DNA from: Zerene cesonia
Taxonomy: Eukaryota > Arthropoda > Insecta > Lepidoptera > Pieridae
Length of the DNA stretch: 64,000 nucleotides
Assembly: GCF_012273895.1 (NCBI RefSeq)
Contig: NC_052118.1
Span: 992,001 to 1,056,000 of the forward strand
Direction: 5' to 3'
Numbering within the stretch: position 1 is the stretch's first letter; every line of letters begins with the position of its first letter. Positions 27,539 through 39,500 of the stretch are shown piece after piece. The notes beneath the pieces were generated by a model, which did not search any database, was not told the DNA's origin, and saw nothing but the letters and a program-made list of their open reading frames with translations. A program made the translations under genes and the position numbers.

Positions 27539-30500
27539 GTAAGTTTCAATTTTAAATTAATGTTAAAGAATGCAAACATGATTTCATCGTGATCATATCT
27601 ACATAATTAAAAGCATTTTCTTCTCTGAGAATTGAATAGATCTAATATTTGTAGAAAAAATGTTGAAATAAAAACGTTGAAAAGTTTATAATACAATATT
27701 CCTGCAGGTCTCGTTTCGAATAAAAATCTCTTACATCAATAGATTGATTGCAAACGCAAAAGATCGCTACGATATTACAATGTTTGCCTTTACCTTTTCA
27801 GGGGACATACAAAAGAATCCGTCTATGGACTATAAATCAAATTCGTCGTGTAGCAGTCCAGGTAAACAAGAAAAGGGAACGCTAGAAAGGATGGATCGAA
27901 GTGATAGACATCCAGCGTTCGGGGCGCCTGTCCCTGTGCTTCCTGTGAGAAACAACCTCCGGGCCACGCACTTCCCTCCAGCGGCCTCGAGGTTCCACTT
28001 TAGGAAAGGCCTATCTTCAAGATGTTCGTGGAAGTGTACTGCAATAGTGTTTATAGTACTATTTGTTCTATTATTATCTATTGCTTCTTATATGTCAGGT
28101 CAGTATCTATACTAATATTATAAAGCTGAAAAGTTTCTTTATTTGTTCGAAAGCATTAATCTCAGGAACTACTGGTTCATTTTGAAAAATTCTTTCAGTC
28201 TTAGATAGTCCATTTATTGAGGAAGGCTATAGGCTAAATATGTACCACGAGCGAAGCCGGGGCAGACCACTAGTTTGTTAAGAAAGTTACTTTTCCTTCT
28301 AGGATTTTATTTTCAAGAAATAGGTTATTACATGATTATAAAAATTACATTTTACTATTACAAATTAATGAATGAAATACTTAGCTCATTATATTTAAAC
28401 TAAATATTATTAAGACACTATAAATGCCAAAACGTTTGATGCAATTAAAATAATTTATGATGTAAGATAAAGCTAATATCAATTATTCGTTCACAGCTTC
28501 ATATTTTACGGACAACTGGTCGTATGAGAATGCGAAACCATGTTCCGTAATCGTTGGAGATGTGGACAAATTTCAAGCGTCTAAAGCGACGACGCTTGAA
28601 TCCAGTAACAAATCATTACCACGATCGCACCAGAGCTCGACGTCGTCAGCTACAGGTAAAGGGAGTGACCATTCACGCGCTCGTAGAAGTGTAGACGAGC
28701 ATGCTTCTTTGTCTTCTGTTTCTTCCACGGATTCTTCCACTGTAGATATGCATGAACTAATCACTCCTCCTTCCTCGACCACTGTTAGCTTAGTGCATGG
28801 TGTGTCAGCTGACGGGAGTACTGAATCACAAGATAAGGGCGCTTCTAAAGCTTCTGTATATAGTGAAGTGGGCGCTATGGGTGTTAATGCCAATGTAACT
28901 AATAACAAATCGATAAACGTTCAAGATGATATAAAACCTACCACTAAGGAATATACCACTTCAACGAAAATTGATAACGTAACTAATACTGCAACACTTG
29001 CACATAGCGAAAATAACATAACCACTACTAAGGAATATAGAACATCGACAAAAACTAATAAAGTGACTAACAAAGCTGAAATGTTCACGGAAATGCCACC
29101 CGAGTTAAAAATTCAAGGGAAAGATGCAATAGCCTATGATCCCGAGGACATGCAAGGCGATGCTTATCCATCAATTTATTCGTACGGTGTTCAAAAGCTT
29201 CATTATTTAAAACTTCTCACAAGGTTAAATAAAGAGCTACATATTGACTCTGATGATTTAAAGGAAAACCTTGAAAAAGATCACTATGATACTCAAACAT
29301 CGAAAAGCATCGGAACAATAATTTTACCTGTAAATAAAACTAATGAACAGCGTTCTACGCCTCTACTAATGAGTGAAGCAACCACAGAACTGAGTAATAT
29401 TTTTACAACACATGTTGATAACATTAAAACTAATTCTGATGTTTTATTAACCCAAACTACGCAAAGTACACATAATACTCTCAGAGTAAATAATACAACT
29501 TCGGAATCTATGTCTGCAACAAGTACTACTCTTACAACAGTTACTAGTTCTACTTCTGCTCCTATTACGACAAATGAATCATCTACAATCAATGTTGCTT
29601 CTGAATCTAAAACAGATGTGCCAGTGAACGGAAAGCATGTATTAATTAATTTAACATTATCATCAGATGACGCCACTAATGGTGATTCATATAAACCTTT
29701 TTATTCCCTAACAGTAAAAATACCAACTGTTGGCGATTCCAATGAAATTCCCACTGTTAAAATAACACCGATCGATTTAGAACCAACAGCGCCCACAAAC
29801 TTCAATAAACCAGTCACTATTGATGGAACGAAAACATCAAAAGAAGTTAATTCTGAAGATTGGGGTGGTAGTTGTGAATGTTCTTGTCCCGTGTGTGAAA
29901 ATAGCATAACAAGTGACGATTTATATGACGATGATACAGAGAAAACTACTCCTGTTAATACAGACAGCACAGCAACCACAAATGATTCGAGTCAAACCGA
30001 AACCGATCATACTAAAGAGAACACAGGTTCGAGTTCTACTGAAAGTGACTATAGCACTACAACAGAGTATGCAAATGCAACTGAAAGTGATCAATTTTCA
30101 TCTACAACCGATTCGACAACAACAGATGTAACTGCAGATTTTACAACGAATTCAGCCACTATTTCTACAACTGAAGCACCAATACAATGCGTATGTCCAA
30201 AAGTAAAGCCTCCACCAATCCTAATATTGGAAGGTGAGGTGTCCAAATTTACGTCGTTTCGATAACTAACTAACATAACAATCATTGAAACCATCTTCGG
30301 GGGTCGGTGCTTTGTGTCTAACAAACTAAATCGCATGCTTAATTATACTTAGCATAATATTCGTAAAATTATACCAAAATGCATGTTATCTTTTTCTCTC
30401 CTTATTATTCTATTACCTTATCACTGAGATCACTTCATCACATTATCGCATGATTTTGCATCCCGTTCGTTTTGTTTTAAAGTTGAACAAATAACAATAC

Positions 30501-33500
30501 AGGTTTAATGTTATAGGTGCGCGAACATTCCCAGCGCAGTCTTTTCCGCCAGATGGGACAACGTTCAAACAGATAACTTTAGGTGAAAAATTATCAAAAG
30601 AAATCCCTCCATATAGCTATTGGAACATGCAGTTCTATCAGTCAGAAGCCTCTTACGTGAAATTCGACTACATGATACCGAGAGGGGCGTCAATAGGCGT
30701 GTACGCGAGACGCAACGCTCTACCCACACATACACAGTATCACTTTTTGGAAGTTCTAAGCGGATTTAAGGCTAGAACTACGAGAGCCTCGCACGTAAGT
30801 TCTATCTGTAATCTGACACGTGTGAGTTTTGTATCGATTTGGACTTGAGTTAAACTGAAACGCTGTATTGTTTTTATTGTAAGGAAATCTTGGTACATTG
30901 AATAAATTATAAATCTCGACTTTGTTTGATTCTTTCATTGCGCTCATCTCAGAAACTAATTCAACGATTTCAAAAATACAGCTACGACTATGTATACTGG
31001 GCAAAACCAAAGCGAATTATTTTTATTTATAAAAAAATTAAGGTTGAAAAAATTCTATTGTTTTTACAGCCGTCCATTAAGAAGGAAGTGACACACTATA
31101 TGGAACAAGGGCACTGGTTCCTGTCTCTATACAACGACGACGGCGACCCACAAGAAATCTCCTTCATCGCGATAATCGCGGATGATATGACGCACAACTG
31201 TCCGAATGGCTGTTCCGGAAAGGGAGAATGTTTGATGGGACACTGCCAATGTCAGCCAGGCTTTGGAGGAGATGATTGCAGTGAAAGTATGGCTTCTCTT
31301 TTACTTCTTATGTCATTAACTTTTTGTTATATTACATCTGACAAATACCAATATACCCAGTGATTGTTTAATGGTAAAATTACCACAAGGCATTAAGACG
31401 TACAAGGAACACAATTCATATAAACATTAAATCACAATAAATTATTCATATACCTACATTATTTACGTACTAGTTTGAAGTTACTAATAAAAGTCTGGCA
31501 ACGCGCAGCAGGTGTCTATCCCAATATCAACTAAAGAAACCAATTTTTCCAGGTGTATGTCCGGTGCTGTGCAGCCAACGAGGCGAGTACATAAACGGCG
31601 AATGCCAATGCAATCCCGGCTGGAAAGGCAAGGAGTGCTCGCTGCGACACGACGAGTGCGAGGTGCCCGACTGTAACGGCCACGGGCACTGTGTGAACGG
31701 AAAGTGCTCTTGTGTCAGGGGGTACAAAGGTCAGTTTTGTGTGTGACTCGTAATGTAATTCACTAGTAAAGTATTAAAACTTAATAATTTCTCTTTCTAA
31801 GATCACTAGGATATTAGAAAGACAAATTCTATGAAATCAAATTAGAAGATTAAGAAATTTAAAAGAATTGTTTTGTTCTTTTATACTTCTTATAATGTAA
31901 TAATCAAAATCTGCAGGGTTTGAAAATAGAATACAACTTGCATCAAAACTAGCTATTATTTTGCTATTGACACGTTCGAAATGAACTGATATAAATTATA
32001 AACTATGTAGTTCCCAACTAGGGAACAAATGTGTACTATGTAGTTCCCAACAAAAAACAAAAATGGTTAGGAGCAAAATTCTTATAGTCAACACAACCTT
32101 TAACCCATGCAACACAAGCTTATTTAGTTTAATAAACTGGTCTTCAACAAACAGGCAAGTTCTGCGGCGAGGTGGACTGCCCGCACCCCACGTGCTCGGG
32201 GCACGGGTTCTGCATCGAAGGCGTGTGCGTGTGCAAGAAGGGCTGGAAGGGCGGCGACTGCGCCACCATGGACACGGACGCGCTGCAGTGCCTGCCCGAC
32301 TGCTCCGGCCACGGCGCCTTCGACGTGGAGACGCAGACCTGCACCTGCCACGCCAGGTGGTCCGGAGAGGACTGCTCCAAAGGTTCGTGGGTTATAGGAG
32401 CCTGTTGAACTGTTCTGGTCCACTACCGCACTATGCGCGGAGACCGGAGATAATTGCCCTTAAAGATACTATTAAGATTAAGAGTTAAACTAAAATCCAG
32501 TTATGAGATAAACATAAATTATATCCATCTGTTTTATAATTTATGTTTATCTCATAACAAAATATCGTCTGGAAATATGTTCACATTTAAGTGTTTCACA
32601 TCTATTTTACTGATTTCGTTAGGAAATTTCGCTAGGAATTCATCTTGAATGAAAGTATACCATTGAGGCACACCTAGAATCTATTTCCAGTTACTTAATA
32701 GTAATTATATATACTTAAATTAGTTAAATTAATATATCTTGATTATAAAAGATTATATTATATAAAAATTATATAATATATTATAAAAGTTCCTGATCTG
32801 CAATAGTGTAATAACTTGGATGCAATGTGTCCTAAAAAAAGCTATATTTATACGGCTTCTTAAAGCATATTAAAAAGATTTAAAATACCAATGGTTCTTA
32901 GCATCATTAACATTGTTAATGAGCCAGTATTATATTGGGGAATATAATTAAAAACAATGAATCTAACTTAAAATCTTCTTGGCTTGATTAGATTTACCAC
33001 CGTTTAGTTTATTTCATTTATATGACATTTCAAAAGTCTAAATGTGTTTAATCTATAGTGTTAACTTTAACCTTCATATTTTCTGCATAAAACATTTATT
33101 TGGTGTTATGTCCTCGATATTTTAGTTACACACTGTTACTCATTTATAATCCTACAACGGACACTTCAACGTTCAAACCTTTAACAGATTATCATTGCGA
33201 TTGCAAATCCATGTTAAATGAAACGAACAGTATCCAATTTCAAAATAAATCATTAACTAGCAATAATAATTTACGAACATGTTACTAAATCCTTCACGAT
33301 CGCAGTTGCTAATCTAATGGTTGCAGCGATATGGTTAATACGTAATGCAATTATAACTGTTATTGGTCCGGGCATTAGATAAATTGCTCTCGGCATTATT
33401 ATATTAGCTTAACTCTGGAGTTTAATTTTGCTATTTGTAGACAATTCATACGTGTCGTTGTAATGAAAAGTATAGATAGCAAAAACAGATATAAAGAAAG

Positions 33501-36500
33501 TCCCAACTCTCGTATTGCTTGATATTTTTTAACCCAAGCTTTCAGCTCTCAAATTTTTTACGTATTTTACAATCATAACGACGAAATTTCCTATTTTTCT
33601 TAAAAAGAACAAAAAACATCAATCTTTTGAGCTATCTATTCCCAACAAAACAATCCTCCAATGACACTTGGTACCAACTGATCCTACACCCGCAACGTGC
33701 CGTTCGGCAGAGGTGTGCGACCTGGAGTGCGGCGCGCACGGGCGCTGCGTGGGCGAGGCGTGCGCGTGCGAGCCGGGCTGGAGCGGCGAGTTCTGCACGG
33801 CCAAGCTGTGCGACCCGCGCTGCGGCGACCACGGCCAGTGCAAGAACGGCACCTGCCTCTGCGTGTCCGGCTGGAACGGGCGCCACTGCACGCTGGAGGG
33901 CTGTCCCCGGGGCTGCGCCGGCCACGGCCAGTGCAGGGTGGCCAACGACGGCCACTGGGAGTGCAAGTGCTTCGACGGCTGGGACGGCCCCGACTGCACC
34001 ACGCTCAAGGAACAGATCTGCGACGATTCCAAGGACAATGATAAAGGTTCGTCGATGCTCTGTTCCGTGGTTCCATGTTCATTTCTGTGTTGCTTCCAAG
34101 TTGTCAAGACGACTGAAGTGGTTTTGAATAAAGTTTTAATTGAGACATGTAAATTTATGATATATATGCGAAATTTAAGCTAATCAACTATCGCAAAATC
34201 ACAGACGGCCTTGTGGACTGCGAAGACCCCGAATGCTGCCAAACAGCGGCGTGCAAGACGAGCCAACTCTGCGTATCTTCCCCCAAACCCACTGACATCC
34301 TGCTCCGGAAGCAGCCGCCAGCGATCACTGCGTCGTTCTTCGAGCGAATGAAGTTCCTCATAGATGAGGGTAGCTTACAAAACTACGCGAAACAAGAAAC
34401 ATTTAACGAGAGGTGAGATAAGTGTTCGATGTTCAGTGTTCTAGCACTACGACATGATACTAGATCGAATTGACGATGGAATACTTTTTCTATTTCTCAT
34501 ACATTCTCTTCGGTAATTTACTCAATATACGGTTGAATAAGTTACCAATTACGATTAATAATGTATCAAGTATTTTGTGTCGTAGTCTAATTACATCATG
34601 TCTAATATGTAATAAATGAAAGTCAATTGATATCGTAGTGAACAACAATAAAAGAAGTATTTATTATTTTATCGAAGTAATTGTAGTAAATTTACTGCTT
34701 TACTTAAAAGTAAAAGTATAATAGATGAACCTTCGTAATTGAAAATAAACTATAACCTAACAATATCAATTGACGAATCGAATCAAATCAAAATCAAATA
34801 TCTGTTATATAAAATATGCAATGTTGTGCCCCAGTCAATCCTAAATGTTTTATTTAAAAGAGTGTTAACAATTTTTCTTTTTATTTCTTCTATGTTCACT
34901 ATGTATGTTCTAAGATGATCTGTAACAGAACCTTAACACTGATAAATACATTGCTCTTCAAATGTGTGTCTTAGTTTCCCAAAATTTCAAACAATGCCTG
35001 CATACAATTTATGCTTTATTAACGCTCCATTACTAAAGAAATAGCCAGCATTTGAATCGGTACTTCCAGAGAAATTTCGGAAATTTTAGGTCAAGCATTT
35101 CATACAGTAACACGCATTTCAATAGCATAGTTATTTACCGAAAAAACTGGTCGCTCGCATGAGACTTCGTTCAACTAATTGGCTAACTAACTGAAAATTT
35201 CCTCTCGAAACTGCATCAAACATAACTTACTTATTTTATTTCTCGTCTTTTCGCTGCCCAGTATGTTTTGGAACCACTTCAACACGAGGTAAGAAACAAC
35301 TTTAGGTAGGCTAGTGTGTGAATTAGACCGTATCTATTTATATATCTACGATATAGGCGTTTATTTTTGTGTGCATGACGATGGTTTACCTGTGTCCTGT
35401 GAATTTTGTGTTCGCTTCTTATGTATATACATTATATCCATATGTAGTGTGTAGTTATGAATAATGTTATACGAGTACGGTGTTGGGATATGTACATTGT
35501 ACACAACTTTGTTTTCCTTATAAGTAGACGATAATATTGACTATATTGTAGTTAGTAACATTGTAAATACATTTGCCCTTAGCCTTACAATCGGAATGAA
35601 AAAGTCCAAATCCCCTCTAAATACCTAGAAATAACCAGTATGAAGCTCCCCATGACTATTTTATATGATACGAGTTTAACGCATTCATAATAATTTATTT
35701 GCGGTCCCCGTTGGAACTAATATTGTAATTTAATAACGATAAATGTAACCAGGCTACAGCTAAATGCCTCAGTTTGTTTTAATTACTAACATTTAACGTG
35801 TACGGATGCCAAAGCTTCATTACGAATTCAAATTGAAACAGACCAAATTATTTGTATGCATAAAACTATTCATCATTGTGGAATTCGACTTTCAGAAAAC
35901 TAACCTATAAATAAATAACAATTTATGACAATTACATAGTCTACTTTTGCCTTCTAAACTCCTAATCGCCCATAGAACAATTTCTCTTTAGTACTAAGAT
36001 TTGACATATTTGTTAAATTTCCAGTCGGTCAGCGGTAATCCGTGGTCGAGTTGTTACCTCCCTGGGGTCAGGGCTGGTGGGGGTGAGGGTGTCGACCTCC
36101 ACCCCGCTGGAAGGGTTCACCCTCACGCGGGAGGACGGATGGTTCGACTTGCTGGTCAATGGCGGAGGAGCTGTAACTCTGCACTTTGGGAGAGCGCCCT
36201 TCAAACGGTCTACACAGGTTGTCTTCGTGCCCTGGAATGAGGTATGTTTGATGGATAACTCGAATTATTTTATTAATTACTTATTTCCAAGAGAGAAGAG
36301 TAGTAAAGAGTAAAGAGTTCGGCAAAATCTTTCTCAGTTCTGTTAAGACAAATTTAAATGTCTTCTATACTTTATATCTCTATGCATGTTCAAATATTTA
36401 AGAAAATGTCCGACTATTCTCAGTTATAATATTTAACTCCGTGACTATACGTACCAAAACTGCATATGAAGCCATTTAATTTTTTGCAAATGGCTAACAC

Positions 36501-39500
36501 GCGAAACTGCAATCAAAGGAAAATTAAGTAATTCTGCTCTTAATATTAGCTAACCTTTTTACTTTTGCAATGAATTTTAAAACTGTTTGAAGAAACGCTA
36601 ATAGGGCATTTGAAATGCCTAAGATTGATATGTATATAAAAATTTGTTATAATATAATTTAAACAAATTTTAGTCTAGTATTAAAAATTTAAGTGTTATA
36701 GCTGGAAGTGACTCTCTCTTGCACAATCTTTTGATTTATTCATAACTAGTCCCGGCTCCGCCCGGATATAATGATTCCTGTTTATCCCAAGAGAGCATTT
36801 AATTGGGATAAAAAGTATCCTATCACCCAAGTCAGCTCATACCGTGTCTGTATACCAAATTTCATCAAAATCCGTTAAATAGTTTCAGGCTGATTGACAG
36901 GCAAACATCCAATATAACTTTCACATTTATAATATTTGTGTGAAGTGTGATAATCATAATTAATTAAAATTTTTACACCGAACAACAGAATACTACTAAC
37001 TTACGCAATTATTATTTTTTAGAATACACTATTTAGTCTACATAGCTCTTAAGTAATTTTTCATCCGCAGGTGGTGATAATCGATGAAGTAGTCATGACG
37101 ACATCAGATGAGAAGAGTGGAAATGGTCCACCAGCCGCTTGCCTCGCGCACGACTACGATCTGATGAAGCCGGTTGTTCTTGCCACTTGGAAACATGGCT
37201 TCCAGGGGGCTTGTCCAGATAAGAGCGCGATTTTGGCTGAGTCACAGGTTTGTGGAATTGTTCCGTATCGGTTTGGCAAAGAGCTTCTATTGAAACGTTG
37301 TAAATTAGTAAAAATTTTTCTTGAAAACATTTTGGCTAGGACTACGTCTGAAGTCACTGAATTATTGACAGTTAATAGCCTACAATATTTTATTTTATTA
37401 TTTACTTATTTTATTTATTTATTCGTAATTGTAATTGTCACATGACATAATAAGAACATTGAAAATGTAAGAATAAAAGCTATAATATAATTAAGATTGA
37501 TATTGTATGCAATTCAGGATTCTAATCTTAAATGAAATTAAATTAAATCCTTTTTTTACATAACCAACACGCTATACATATAAAAACACTATATGTGTAA
37601 TTAAATGATTCCAGGTGGTCCAAGAGAGTCTCCAGATCCCAGGCACAGGCCTGAACCTTGTGTACCACAGCTCCCGAGCGGCTGGCTACCTGTCCACCAT
37701 CCAGCTCCAGCTCACCCCGGAGAAGGTGCCGCCAACCCTCGCCCTCATACACTTGCGGATAACCATCGAAGGAATCCTCTTCGAGAAAACCTTCGAAGCG
37801 GACCCAGTTATCAAATTCACATACCCTTGGAATAGATTGAATGTGTACAGGCAGAGAGTGTACGGAGTGACCACCGCTTTGGTTAAAGTCGGTTATCAGT
37901 ATACTGACTGTAAGGACATCATTTGGAACGTGCAAACGACCAAATTGAGCGGACATGACATGAGCATATCTGATGTGGGCGGCTGGAACTTGGATATTCA
38001 TCACAGATACAATTTCCATGAAGGTAAGACAAGTGTTTTATTTGTACAAAAATATATAAGAATTAATTTTTAACAATTTCTATTTAATATGGTGTTTTAA
38101 AATTGCTTGGATACCATTACATGTATAATCGTTTTCATCACTTTCAAAACGACCGAAGGTTTTTTAACCTAGTGAATATTGGCAATCTTTTCTTTAATTT
38201 TTTTTCTCGTTACGTTTAAGCCACTTGCTACATTTGTTTTTGTTAAAAAGAAGAGTTTAAAAGTTAACTGTTCTTTTTTGCGTTTTAAACTCGAAACTTT
38301 CCACCGGGCGACCCGATTTTGTCGGTCGAATTGAACTTGTCAACTAACTGTGGCGTGTGGCGTGTGGTGTGGTGGCGGGCAGGCATCCTGCAGAAGGGCG
38401 ACGGCACGAACATCTACCTGAAGCAGGCGGGGCGGGTGCTGGCGACGGCGCTGGGCGACGGGCGGCAGCGCGCGCTGGCGTGCGGCGGCGCGTGCCCGGC
38501 GCGGCTGCTGGCGCCCGGCGCGCTGGCGGCGGCGCCCGACGGCAGCCTCTTCGTGGGCGACTTCAACCTCGTGCGCCGCCTCGCGCCCGACGGCGCCGTG
38601 CACACCGTCGTGCGCCTCAAGTCAGTGCCAAATCTAAGAAATTTTAAACATTTTTTTACATCCACAAACTGTCCTTGCTCAATGACGTCTACTCCGAATA
38701 GTCTCTCGTTTAGTAGTGCTAAATTCAAAAACTGTATTAAAAATGTATTACTTCAGAGAGCCTACTATAGCATTAATGAATATATGGAAGGTGACTTAAG
38801 AACCACAGGACAGTTCTTTGGCTTCATTGTATGTATTACATATTATGTAGAATTAAAATGTAAAATTGGTATTAATTTAAAACAGCAACTACAGAGTCTC
38901 TTGCCGGATTTTCACTGTAAAAACCGCTTTCCGAACCGGTAGTAAATGTTATAACTGTATAACATGACGGTTCAAAAGTGCTTCTATAGGAAGTCTAGTA
39001 GAATAAATAAATGTTTGAGTTTGAAAGTTAAAATTAAACGACATCCTTTTCGACCTAAAACATTAACATTTCAATTTCTCGTTCCAGTGCCACCAGAGTA
39101 TCCTACCGCTACCACATGGCCCTCTCCCCGCTCGACGGCACCCTCTACATCTCGGACCCAGAATCCCACCAAATCATTAAGGTCCGCAATATAGACGACT
39201 ATAGCGACCCTGAAAGGAACTGGGAAACCGTGGTGGGATCCGGCGAACGGTGCCTGCCCGGTGACGAAGCGCACTGTGGGGACGGAGCTCTGGCCAGAGA
39301 CGCTAAGCTGGCCTACCCCAAAGGCGTCGCAGTCTCCATCGACAACGTCCTCTACTTCGCCGACGGCACCAACATCAGGATGGTCGACCGAGACGGCATC
39401 ATCACCACCGTCATCGGCAACCACATGCACAGAGCGCACTGGAAACCGATACCCTGCGAGGGCACGCTCAGCGTGGAGGAGGTGCACCTGCGATGGCCGA

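Noticed and set aside
29293..29979. Antisense frames of 127 and 92 codons opposite the Ser/Thr stalk
   Set aside because: Thr and Ser codons read backwards rarely give stops. The hydrophobic Val-rich product is an artefact.
33619..34107. Long frames on both strands across 33.6-34.1 kb
   Set aside because: GC-rich DNA lacks stop codons in all frames. Only the frame with the EGF cysteine pattern is real.
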